NCBI GenBank assembly: GCA_039795895.1
Contig: JBDKKW010000002.1
Span: 36,109-100,108 of the forward strand
Direction of reading: 5' to 3'
DNA length: 64,000 bases
DNA from: JBBTSQ01 sp039795895
Lineage (GTDB): Bacteria > Patescibacteriota > Minisyncoccia > Phycocordibacterales > JBAYGS01
The position numbers were made by a program, and so were the translations under genes. The notes beneath the pieces are model-generated. The model did not search any database and was not told the DNA's origin. It saw nothing but the letters and a program-made list of their open reading frames with translations. Shown piece after piece: positions 16,742 to 23,980 of this stretch (its first letter is position 1; the number at the start of each line of letters is the position of its first letter).

Positions 16742-17160
16742 AAATCAAAAAGTCTAAAATAATAAAGATAATATCCTCATACACTATCAAGATTTTCTTA
16801 TGTAGTCTGCATTTTTGTGAAGAATTAATTAATAAATACTGATACACGGCCGACCGCTCTTAGCCCCCACGAACCCACTCTCCCCCTACCCCCATGGTTG
16901 GTACCATTGGAGCTTCGCCGTGCCTTTGATCCGTTTTTTCTCGGAGGCGACTTGGTTTTAGTTGTGGTACCGCCTAGCGCAAGCGCTCCCGGCCCCGTAC
17001 ATAATTGCGTTAAAAACCTCTCGCTACACCGCAATTAGAGGTGGCTTAATGTTGTACCGATACCCGGCATCCCAATCTTGTGGGATCACAAAGCCTTCCT
17101 ATGTCTATTTTATTTTTACAAGCCCCACATAGGTTCGCCCAGGGCTTGAATGGGCGTGCT
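16742..17160. ncRNA. structured noncoding tract upstream of the recombinase
   Basis: This 419-nt gene-free stretch is dense in interlocking stems. 17098-17104/17127-17133 (CCTATGT/ACATAGG) interleaves with 17119-17125/17142-17148 (CAAGCCC/GGGCTTG), an H-type pseudoknot with a 1-nt junction. 17136-17141/17151-17156 (CGCCCA/TGGGCG) encloses part of it. A second interleaved pair is 17003-17009/17030-17036 (AATTGCG/CGCAATT) with 17016-17021/17037-17042 (ACCTCT/AGAGGT). Simple hairpins lie at 16894-16907, 16976-16987 and 17069-17086. Strand is not settled; the minus strand would place it in the recombinase leader. I recognise no known RNA family. It may also contain the att site. Confidence 0.5.
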
Positions 17161-17373
17161 CTATTGCACACTGGTATTTGCCACAAGAGAGTTTTCCTCT
17201 CTTGCTTGAACGAACGCCACCTTTGCATTCGCTCGAGCAAGAACAGAAAGTCCGACACGTGTCAGGCGCAACAAAGACATACCAAGCTCGACTGCTTGGT
17301 CATCAGAAATCGATACGCCGTTTTCGTTGAGTACGATTTCTTTTAATTCTTTTGTGGCTTTTTGTGACAACAT
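17161..17373 (-). CDS. small hypothetical protein, 70 aa
   Basis: Start set at 17373 (MLSQKATKELKEIVL) after a GAGGGG ribosome-binding site. The protein looks helical and amphipathic (DDQAVELGMSLLRLTRVGL). Small proteins of this general kind occur near recombinases in mobile elements, but I cannot name a family. It is followed on the same strand by the structured tract and the recombinase, so they may share a transcript. Confidence 0.5.
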   Translation of the reverse strand: MLSQKATKELKEIVLNENGVSISDDQAVELGMSLLRLTRVGLSVLARANAKVAFVQAREENSLVANTSVQ

Positions 17374-17432
17374 AAAAAGACCCCTCAATCTTAAAGGGGG
17401 CTTTTCATTCAATATTCATTCATTAATATGAA

Positions 17433-18143
17433 TCAGAATTTTTTATTCAACTCTAGCTTCCAGCCAGTCTTTGCTGAATTGAAAATAACCTTATGGCCAA
17501 AGGCTTCCTTCAGTCTTTTGTGTAATTCACTTACATACTTTGCAACAGTTTGATTAGATATTCCCAACCGCTTATCTGAAGAGAAAATCTCATCTTTAAT
17601 ATCATCAATATTAACAACCTTCCCATGATTATTCATAAATAATCGACAGAGGACAGTGAGTTGCCCCCTGAGGGAAACATCTTTTCCTTTATATTTAATT
17701 GAGCCATCGACACAAGCACTCAGATCGTAAATCTTTATCTCATCTTTGATACGTGCTGTGCGTAATTGCCTTCTAACAATTTGTTCTTTAATCTCCTCAA
17801 AATAAAGATCTAACTTAGAAGAATCGTCCACATGTACTACAAAGCCAAGTACAGACGGAGGTCGTGGTACAGGGAAAAAATTATCACGACTCGCCATGAG
17901 AGAACTACCTGGAGGTATACCCGCCTCAATAGAAGAAGTACACTCCCTAAAAGAAATGAGGTTTTTCGTCCCTTCACTAACCAACCCTAGAGTTTTTCTT
18001 AATCCGTCCCTATCTCTCAACAAAGGATCATCTTTAATTCTATGGAAAATAAACTTAACTGATTCCTTGTCCGACCCTCTTAGTTCCATACGAAGAATCT
18101 CGTGCACTCTTTCTATCTTTAAAATTTGGAGGTCTTTTTCCAT
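17433..18143 (-). CDS. winged-helix (OmpR-type effector domain) regulator
   Basis: 236 aa. The C-terminal third fits a Trans_reg_C winged helix: GKDVSLRGQLTVLCRLFMNN, then VNIDDIKDEIF, VAKYVSELHKRLKEAFG and a wing ending AKTGWKLE. The N-terminal 130 residues resemble neither a receiver nor a known sensor domain to me. It is divergent from the GRAM-like/SHOCT gene across a 284-nt region with an inverted repeat (CCGTTGA/TCAACGG) that could be its operator. It is probably the element's regulator. Confidence 0.7.
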   Translation of the reverse strand: MEKDLQILKIERVHEILRMELRGSDKESVKFIFHRIKDDPLLRDRDGLRKTLGLVSEGTKNLISFRECTSSIEAGIPPGSSLMASRDNFFPVPRPPSVLGFVVHVDDSSKLDLYFEEIKEQIVRRQLRTARIKDEIKIYDLSACVDGSIKYKGKDVSLRGQLTVLCRLFMNNHGKVVNIDDIKDEIFSSDKRLGISNQTVAKYVSELHKRLKEAFGHKVIFNSAKTGWKLELNKKF

Positions 18144-18254
18144 ATTTTTAATACTAATCTCTTTAGGCCCAAATATGCAAGCTTTCGCAAGAATTGATTG
18201 TACGAATTGCAGTTAAGATGTTAAACTTTACAATACAACTGAATATGGCCTAAC

Positions 18255-18425
18255 CCGTTGATTTTATCAACGGTATGGCAATCAAAAGTCCTGGAAAGAC
18301 ACAAAAACCCCGTCATGGGTGTTGTCTTTCCAGGCCGTATTGGGAAACTGGTACGCTCGGCGAAAGCCGAGGCCCCGTGGCGGGATTTTTGTGTACCTCA
18401 CGGGTTTATCCATTAAAGATAAACC
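18255..18425 (+). promoter_or_regulatory. highly structured leader region
   Basis: Between the divergent regulator and the GRAM-like gene lie successive stems: CCGTTGA/TCAACGG (18255-18273); CCTGGAAAGAC/GTCTTTCCAGG (18290-18300/18324-18334); CTCGGC-GAAA-GCCGAG with a GNRA loop (18356-18371); and GGTTTATC/GATAAACC just before the ATG. In addition 18299-18312 can pair with 18381-18394 over 13 of 14 positions, crossing the second stem. That topology suggests a pseudoknotted or switching leader, or a separate small RNA. No known riboswitch is recognised. Confidence 0.5.
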
Positions 18426-18427
18426 TC

Positions 18428-18895
18428 ATGCAAGAACGCATTTTAAAAAAGGAGGACAAGCTCGTTTATTGGGCAGGCATCTTAAATCCTAAAAAAGGAA
18501 GTCTCGTATTAACGAATAATCGGCTTTATTTCACAGTAGATAACAAGGAGCTATTCTCTATTCTACTTAGCAATGTTTTGAGTGTGAATTGTCAAAAAGG
18601 AATTGGCACCAGTAATGAAAATATGTTCGTGATCTACAAAGATGGCGACAAAGAAAAGAAGGTCAAAATACAGCACAGTTCACTCATGTCTCTTGCCACT
18701 GTTGGTAATCTATCTCGAATTAGTGCTTCCTATTTCTCCTCATGGGAGCAGGCTATCAACTCAGCACGCTCAGGCAATCAGGACAACGAAAAAGGCTCGA
18801 TAGATGATTTAGAGAGACTCTCAGAACTTAAAAAGAAAGGTATTTTAACTGAGGAAGAATTTTCTGCAAAAAAGAAGCAGATACTTGGCATATAA
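18428..18895 (+). CDS. GRAM/PH-like protein with a C-terminal SHOCT domain
   Basis: 155 aa from the ATG at 18428. Residues 1-100 form a beta-rich PH/GRAM-like unit (VYWAGILNPKKGSLVLTNNR, LYFTVDN, LLSNVLSVN, FVIYKDGDKEKKVKI). The last 30 residues are a clear SHOCT module (DDLERLSELKKKGILTEEEF, then SAKKKQIL), a short oligomerisation motif. Such proteins often act at membranes or as accessory factors; the specific role is unknown. It is immediately followed by the HNH nuclease gene (2-nt gap). Confidence 0.7.
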   Translation: MQERILKKEDKLVYWAGILNPKKGSLVLTNNRLYFTVDNKELFSILLSNVLSVNCQKGIGTSNENMFVIYKDGDKEKKVKIQHSSLMSLATVGNLSRISASYFSSWEQAINSARSGNQDNEKGSIDDLERLSELKKKGILTEEEFSAKKKQILGI

Positions 18896-18897
18896 AT

Positions 18898-19371
18898 ATG
18901 AAAAAGATTTATACATTCTTTCTGGCAATCCCCTTATTTCTCTCCACAACCCCCACCTTCGCCTCCACGCACTGTCTCTCCAACCAAGCACTGCCTGATC
19001 ACACCTGTACCCCAGGAGCAATACTCACCACAGACGCTCTTATCGTCTGTGTCTCTGGCTACACTAAAACCGTCCGTAACGTTTCTACGGCAGTCAAAAA
19101 GATGGTATTCAAGGAATATGCTATTCCGTGGTCACTACATAGTAACTACGAAGTAGATCACTTGATTAGTCTTGAGCTGGGCGGAAGCAATGATGTTAGC
19201 AACCTATGGCCTGAATCGTACCTAATCAAGGATGGATCGCGTACCAAGGATACCTTTGAGAACTACCTCCATAGACAGGTGTGTGGAGGCAAATTGAGCC
19301 TTGTGGAGGCCCAGAAGGAGATCAAGGGAGGTTGGAGAGAGTATTATCGGGAGTGGAAGCACTTGAATTAG
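18898..19371 (+). CDS. secreted HNH-type nuclease
   Basis: 157 aa. A signal peptide is clear (MKKIYTFFLAIPLFLSTTPT, cleavage near FASTHC). The nuclease core reads YEVDHLISLELGGSNDVSNL, then WPESY, with the DH of the HNH/beta-beta-alpha-metal fold and the downstream Asn. Further conserved-looking parts are FENYLHRQVCGGKLSLVEAQ. Four N-terminal Cys may form disulphides. A secreted nuclease in a small-genome bacterium may serve nucleotide scavenging, DNA uptake or competition; inference. It is translated with the GRAM-like gene and converges with a 4-nt overlap on the next gene. Confidence 0.85.
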   Translation: MKKIYTFFLAIPLFLSTTPTFASTHCLSNQALPDHTCTPGAILTTDALIVCVSGYTKTVRNVSTAVKKMVFKEYAIPWSLHSNYEVDHLISLELGGSNDVSNLWPESYLIKDGSRTKDTFENYLHRQVCGGKLSLVEAQKEIKGGWREYYREWKHLN

Positions 19372-20045
19372 TTACAAGGATTTTTCTGTGTAAATTGCTT
19401 AACCAGAACTGAAAAATTACTCCACAGACTCGGATCAACTTCTTGATCTCTCTTGATTAAACTCTGGATGTCTTTATTTTCCCATGTCTTTTGTATTTGA
19501 TAACCAAAATCAGCGTTTATCATACTACACTCAACAATACCCTCCCGATAAAAGTTTCCCATTTCCTCAAAAACACCCAAATAATTTTCTACCTGACCCT
19601 TAGAAAATCCTGGGGCACCAGTCCGATTAAGAATTTTTGTACTTGGATCCGCCGAATCTAATTTATCTGAAATAGCTGAATAGGTTGGTTGGTTAAGCTG
19701 GGTATCAAAATTAAGCACAATATCGGAGGAATCCTTGAGATGATTCTCGTGTAGTTGATCCTTGGAAATCCAAACTGTCGCAAAACCAACAATTAATGCG
19801 ATCATTACTCCTGCAATACTTATCCTATTGAGAGCCGTGGCCAATTTTCCAGCAGCATCACCACTCTCTTTTGCTTGTGCAGTAACAGCATCAAGAATCT
19901 TCTTGATCTCAACCATTGCGTTTTTTAATTCAAGTACTGACTTCGCAATGAGAACCGACTCGGATTTCTGAGCCCGAGTATCTCCACCTTCACTTACATA
20001 CTCCGCCAATTGTTCAATGCTTTTACTAAAAAGATTTTCTGGCAT
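19368..20045 (-). CDS. single-pass membrane protein with coiled-coil region, 225 aa
   Basis: Residues 25-70 look like a coiled coil (ELKNAMVEIKKILDAVTAQA). One membrane segment follows (ISIAGVMIALIVGFATVWI), then a 130-residue extracytoplasmic or cytoplasmic domain without recognised motifs (FSKGQVENYLGVFEEMGNFY). The layout recalls unnamed membrane proteins of mobile elements. It converges on the HNH gene with the stop codons overlapping by 4 nt. Confidence 0.6.
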   Translation of the reverse strand: MPENLFSKSIEQLAEYVSEGGDTRAQKSESVLIAKSVLELKNAMVEIKKILDAVTAQAKESGDAAGKLATALNRISIAGVMIALIVGFATVWISKDQLHENHLKDSSDIVLNFDTQLNQPTYSAISDKLDSADPSTKILNRTGAPGFSKGQVENYLGVFEEMGNFYREGIVECSMINADFGYQIQKTWENKDIQSLIKRDQEVDPSLWSNFSVLVKQFTQKNPCN

Positions 20046-20220
20046 AAATATACTGGGTGAGTAAGGACTTGAATGAGACGTTGAAGATAAGTCATCATTT
20101 TATCATACCCCGCTCAGTTTCAGTTTCTTGCAAAAAGTGATTTGTGTCAAATTGCATCATCTAAATAAAAGCCTTAAGGACTTCTTGAGTACCCTAAATT
20201 TATTATGTAAATCAGCTATA

Positions 20221-21207
20221 TTAGTTGATCTTAAAATTAAATGGGTAAGGGATGTATTCTTTTACAAATTTCTCAAGTGACTTCATTTCCAAAGGCGAGA
20301 AGATAAAATTGAATGAATTGTGTGTTAAGTTATAATTAAAAATATCCACCATCTGTCTTGTGGAAGACGTGATCCTTTCCTCACACTCCTTTCGTCGATT
20401 TAGAGTTACCCCGAGATTTTTTGTTAAAGAAAAGAAAACTTCTGTATGAGGGCTCAACAAACTTTTGGGGCTATTATAAAAATCAACCTTTTCCTTGGGT
20501 ACAAAATAAACTACTGGATTATCGGAAGTTACAAAATACCTAGAATCTGACTTTAAAATAGTGAGGTTCATCCTGCGTAATATTTCAGCAATGGGCTCAA
20601 GTTCCGTAAGGGCAGTTTTTAAAAAATACCCGTTTGGATATTTTAGGTTATATCTTTTTTCAACGATATTCTTTTTTATCTTTTCGGCCTGTTCAAGAGA
20701 TATCTCCTCCCCTGCCTCTTTTTTTGCCAAGCCAACAATTTCTCCCGCAGACATTAGTTCAAATCTTTTGCTTGTATGATGCTTGGAAAGATTCGAGTCA
20801 ATATCTTCAATTTGTGATTTAAAATGAGGAGTTCGTACAAGCATGGCGGCCATAAACAAACACAATTCGTCCTTGATGTCTTCAGTAATCCTTGTATTTA
20901 TAGCCAATGATTCAACCTTTCCAACCAGGGTGTTATACGTATCTTCTCCACAATCTTTAAAAATATCTTCGACATCATCACTACTGAAACCTTCCATACC
21001 CGGATCATATAGATTATTCTCCAAACCTATGTTTTTTAAGCCTTCTTCACCGTTAATTAATAAAATTCGCTTTTCGAATGGAGAATTCTCTTTTAAAAAC
21101 TTTTCACCCTTCTTGTACATAAAAAGATTACTCTCAAGTAAAAAATGTCTGAGATATGTTTGAGGAATATAATGATTTCGAATGGTTCTTTTCTTAATTT
21201 TAGACAT
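20221..21207 (-). CDS. DUF4238 protein
   Basis: 328 aa. The start RNHYIPQTYLRHF is the DUF4238 signature, and SRYFVTSDNPVVYF is the other typical block; LFMAAMLVRTPHFK also fits. DUF4238 proteins have no known reaction and are often found in mobile elements and defence-rich regions. No membrane segment. Lys/Asn-rich and AT-rich, unlike the housekeeping genes around it. It is probably cargo of the tRNA-Asn element. Confidence 0.8.
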   Translation of the reverse strand: MSKIKKRTIRNHYIPQTYLRHFLLESNLFMYKKGEKFLKENSPFEKRILLINGEEGLKNIGLENNLYDPGMEGFSSDDVEDIFKDCGEDTYNTLVGKVESLAINTRITEDIKDELCLFMAAMLVRTPHFKSQIEDIDSNLSKHHTSKRFELMSAGEIVGLAKKEAGEEISLEQAEKIKKNIVEKRYNLKYPNGYFLKTALTELEPIAEILRRMNLTILKSDSRYFVTSDNPVVYFVPKEKVDFYNSPKSLLSPHTEVFFSLTKNLGVTLNRRKECEERITSSTRQMVDIFNYNLTHNSFNFIFSPLEMKSLEKFVKEYIPYPFNFKIN

Positions 21208-21270
21208 AAATACAGTCTCTAACGTAGAAAAATCAATCGTACAACAATTCTTTTTAAAAAGACAGTTTTA

Positions 21271-21369
21271 GTGGATAGAGTTGCTATCCACAGGAAAATA
21301 AAGTAATATCTCGGACTCGAGATATAATAGAAAAACCAGCAGATCGTGCTTAAACAATAAGCTGGTTTT
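21271..21369. other. three consecutive stem-loops in a 659-nt gene-poor stretch
   Basis: GTGGATAG/CTATCCAC (21271-21291), ATATCTCG/CGAGATAT around GACT (21306-21325), and AAAACCAGC/GCTGGTTTT (21332-21369). The last has a T run on the minus strand and can act as a terminator. The stretch 21208-21866 has no convincing gene; a 61-codon frame at 21390-21575 (minus, TTG start, basic) is weakly supported. Confidence 0.45.
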
Positions 21370-21668
21370 CCCTTTAGAAAAGGCTCAGGCTATGCTTGAG
21401 CTTTTTCGCTACCAATTTTCTTCCAAATTGGGAAACATTTGGCCGACTTAGGTCGGATCACTTTGCCACTTTTCAATTTCTTGAAAGGTATGCAGGCGAC
21501 CATGACGTAGCCCGCTCGAGTCTGTGTATTCACTGGACTTTGTCCCTTTGATTTCAAGTAGCTTCTGCCAACCAAACATCGACCGGTATGGTTGCGACTA
21601 TTATCCTACCCGACCTGCACAGGAACCAGCGCAGGCTTAGTGTGATAACACCACTTCAATCTCAAAAA

Positions 21669-21731
21669 GAAAAAGAACCCACTCCACAGGCCGATAAGAT
21701 TTCTTATCAGCTGTGGATTAGGTTCTTTTCT
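21669..21731 (-). terminator. long hairpin, probable terminator of the zinc-ribbon gene
   Basis: Three stacked stems: AAAAGAACC/GGTTCTTTT, CCACAG/CTGTGG, GATAAGA/TCTTATC. On the minus strand a T-rich run follows, and it lies downstream of the gene ending at 21867. Confidence 0.65.
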
Positions 21732-21866
21732 TAAAAGGACTTCTCTTTTAGCTAATAATGACTCCTGCCGGACTGTGCGTTCCATGTGGATTTTCCACTA
21801 GGAACACCTTGATTTTCTCTCGTTCTAGTAATAAAGTCAAGTGAAACAAAATGTATCTGAGGAAAC

Positions 21867-22466
21867 CTACCATCTCGATCCAAACTGACCACCTGCCACC
21901 GAGACCTTCCTACACAGCGCATCGTACCGCATCGCCCGCTTCGTTGGCTTTCCGGCATACTCCTGCCATCGAATCTCCATTGCAACATCTTCGAATTCCA
22001 TGATCCTTTTAAACAAGGGCACAATACCGCGATAATTCATCTTCTGAGACAAGTAGCATAGACCAAGACACGTCCTACATCTGAAATTATCACCATCCTG
22101 ATACAGAATGCCTACTCGATGGTCACAAGATTGGCAAGCAAACCACTCACGCACACCCCCGTAGTGGCATTTGGTGGTCACGAGAGCAAATACATCACAG
22201 CTATTCTTGGGCCCGCGATTTATGAGCTTAAAATACCAATCAAGCACGGCTGGATCCTTGACGAGCTTAAAACGGAGACCTTTATGATAAAAGCCTATCC
22301 GAGCAGTATAACCCGTTCTATCCAGAAATCCCTTCTTTTTGAACTCGGAGATATTGAGGGAAAGTCTCCCCTCCACCGTTCTGCGACCACCTCGAGGAAC
22401 TGGTGCTAATCTTCGTGGTTCTATAGGGCCGAAATCATTAAGGATTTCCTCTTCTTGATTTTCCAT
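21867..22466 (-). CDS. zinc-ribbon protein of mobile-element type, 199 aa
   Basis: Start at the ATG 22466 (MENQEEEILNDFGP). A zinc ribbon is visible in the second half: WFACQSCDHRVGILYQDGDN, then FRCRTCLGLCYLSQ, i.e. CxxC...CxxC. The N-terminal part (RLSLNISEFKKKGFL, YTARIGFYHKGLRFKLV) is beta-rich. Unnamed proteins with the C-C-R-x-x-x-LY...CRxCxxLxYxSQ pattern are common in mobile elements and may bind nucleic acid. It is the last gene before the probable right edge of the element. Confidence 0.6.
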   Translation of the reverse strand: MENQEEEILNDFGPIEPRRLAPVPRGGRRTVEGRLSLNISEFKKKGFLDRTGYTARIGFYHKGLRFKLVKDPAVLDWYFKLINRGPKNSCDVFALVTTKCHYGGVREWFACQSCDHRVGILYQDGDNFRCRTCLGLCYLSQKMNYRGIVPLFKRIMEFEDVAMEIRWQEYAGKPTKRAMRYDALCRKVSVAGGQFGSRW

Positions 22467-22607
22467 ACATATTCTCAATTAACCCCTAAATTAGGCCTAT
22501 TTATCAAGCTTTTTTGAATGAGTCCTACTTCGCTTCGTAATAGGCTCCCGAAGTCAATTTTACACCATTTCTTTACATTCATTTGCTATGCAACAAAAGG
22601 CCTCACA

Positions 22608-22628
22608 TGGGCTGATTTTGACCCTTTT
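22608..22628 (+). repeat. 21-nt direct repeat, copy 1
   Basis: TGGGCTGATTTTGACCC followed by TTTT. An identical copy lies at 25768-25788, 3160 nt away in the same orientation. The pair brackets five genes. Confidence 0.75.
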
Positions 22629-22654
22629 AAACCTATCCTAAAACCCAACAAGGA

Positions 22655-23044
22655 CTACTCTTTCGGCAACTCTGGAAAGGTATTCTGATCCGGTTCAAAT
22701 CCAGCTTCGACATCCAAAGCTTCGGTATCTACTCCTGAAGCCTCCAAAGAAGCTCGCATTCTGGTTCTCTCGGCACTCAGTGCAGTGAATTCTGCTTCAG
22801 TGAGCCAGCCTTGAGCCTTTGATGCAGTGCTGAGGGTTCGATTCTTTGCGGCCTCACTGAAAGCTCGAGTTGACTCAAGCCACTTTTTGCCAAGCCCGAC
22901 ATACGTCTTCTTAACACTCTCGAGTTGCTCTGGTGCAATCGGCAAAACTGGAGGTTCTATAGTGTCATTAGCCTCTCCCATCTCCTGAGGAGGTAGTTCT
23001 GGCGCAGATGGTTCACCACCGAATTCAAATCCAAATACTTTCAT
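22655..23044 (-). CDS. hypothetical protein, 129 aa
   Basis: Soluble, acidic. Starts MKVFGFEFGGEPSAPELPPQ, a Pro/Glu-rich arm, followed by a probable helical hairpin (LESVKKTYVGLGKKWLESTR, GWLTEAEFTALSAERTRMRA) and an acidic tail. No family recognised. A TATACC box ends 6 nt before the ATG, implying a leaderless mRNA. Confidence 0.55.
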   Translation of the reverse strand: MKVFGFEFGGEPSAPELPPQEMGEANDTIEPPVLPIAPEQLESVKKTYVGLGKKWLESTRAFSEAAKNRTLSTASKAQGWLTEAEFTALSAERTRMRASLEASGVDTEALDVEAGFEPDQNTFPELPKE

Positions 23045-23162
23045 GGGGTTGGTATAGCTTTAACAATAAGGAATATTGTACACCCCGCAAGAGGGCGGAG
23101 CAAACACAGACCTGCACGCCAAACTGGACAACCTCCGGCATATTTCGTGCTACACTATTTTC

Positions 23163-23396
23163 ATGAAAAAAGTATCGATTGAAATATTCGGCTGGTACGG
23201 AACATGTGCGATCGTCCTTGCCTATATTTTGAGTAGCTTCTCGGTGCTCTCCCCAACTTCTCTTACCTATCAAATCTTCAACGTGACTGGCGCACTGGGC
23301 ATTGTAACAATCTCACTTCACAAGAAAGCATATCAACCAGCGATCCTGAATATCATTTGGTGCACCATTGCACTCGTTGCGATTGTTCGAATGTAA
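23163..23396 (+). CDS. small CBU_0592-like membrane protein, 77 aa
   Basis: Three membrane segments (FGWYGTCAIVLAYILSSFSV, IFNVTGALGIVTISL, ILNIIWCTIALVAIV). The pattern G-W-x-G, AYxL, YQ-x-x-N-x-x-G-A-x-G, N-I-I-W fits the CBU_0592 family as I recall it, of unknown function. TACACT after TGC ends 6 nt before the ATG, so it is probably leaderless. Confidence 0.6.
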   Translation: MKKVSIEIFGWYGTCAIVLAYILSSFSVLSPTSLTYQIFNVTGALGIVTISLHKKAYQPAILNIIWCTIALVAIVRM

Positions 23397-23416
23397 GCTA
23401 GGCGCCTGTAAATTAA

Positions 23417-23447
23417 AATCGGAGACCCTTACCGAGTCTCCGATTGA
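23417..23447 (-). terminator. hairpin between convergent genes
   Basis: AATCGGAGAC (23417-23426) pairs with GTCTCCGATT (23436-23445). It can serve both convergent genes. Confidence 0.65.
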
Positions 23448-23457
23448 GTTCTTATAA

Positions 23458-23967
23458 CTACCGCCCCGGGATCCTGACCCTAAGACTCAAGGTCTCGCCA
23501 CAACCAGCGTTCTCACCGTAATGTGGGTCATCGAATTCTACGAAGCCCATTGATTTGAAGTGCTCAATGATTCGCTTGGACTTAGGACGCCCAAGCGTGA
23601 CACTTTCAGCAAGATACACATACTGCTTGGGCGCGGAGCAAGACAGATGTTCGAGAAACAGTCTCATGGCTTCTTCGCCATAACGCTTTCCTCTCCTGCT
23701 CGGCACGATGCCGTAGTAACGAAGACGAAGCACATCTGTAAATTCGCCGTATTCAAACCATCCAATGATACCAATCGGCATATCATCTTCATCGATCGAA
23801 AAAATCTCACCGAGAGACTCGCCTTCATACTCCTTCACGCCCCATTGTTCGTAGCTTTCTCGAGCCTGATGTTGAAGCGCGGTAACTTCCCAGATTTTGT
23901 TTAGTTCAGGATGACGATCAAAAAGTGTCTGATTCTCTGGTAGTAACAGTTTTTTAATTGTGACCAT
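23458..23967 (-). CDS. GNAT-family N-acetyltransferase
   Basis: 169 aa, starting after AGAAAGGAG. Visible GNAT features: IGIIGWFEYGEFTDVLRLRY, the acetyl-CoA loop VPSRRGKRYGEEAMRLFLEH (R-x-x-G-x-G/A variant RRGKRYG), and a C-terminal IIEHFKSMGFVEFDDPHYGE. It should acetylate an amine of a small molecule or protein; the substrate cannot be told. It is followed upstream on the same strand by an MFS gene and an isochorismatase-like gene. Confidence 0.8.
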   Translation of the reverse strand: MVTIKKLLLPENQTLFDRHPELNKIWEVTALQHQARESYEQWGVKEYEGESLGEIFSIDEDDMPIGIIGWFEYGEFTDVLRLRYYGIVPSRRGKRYGEEAMRLFLEHLSCSAPKQYVYLAESVTLGRPKSKRIIEHFKSMGFVEFDDPHYGENAGCGETLSLRVRIPGR

Positions 23968-23980
23968 AAGGTACTCCTTT

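Noticed and set aside
16825..17034. 69-codon minus-strand frame, very Gly/Arg/Ser-rich
   Set aside because: The composition is that of translated noncoding DNA, and the region is explained better by interlocking stems.
16742..17170. Considered as tmRNA because of the pseudoknots
   Set aside because: No tRNA-like T arm (GGTTCRANTCC) and no tag frame ending in ALAA-type residues could be found on either strand.
17046..17258. 70-codon minus-strand frame
   Set aside because: It overlaps the better-supported 70-aa gene at 17161-17373 and the pseudoknots; no ribosome-binding site.
21390..21575. 61-codon minus-strand frame with a TTG start
   Set aside because: A terminator-like hairpin follows it, but there is no ATG, no ribosome-binding site and no recognisable fold; kept only as a possibility.
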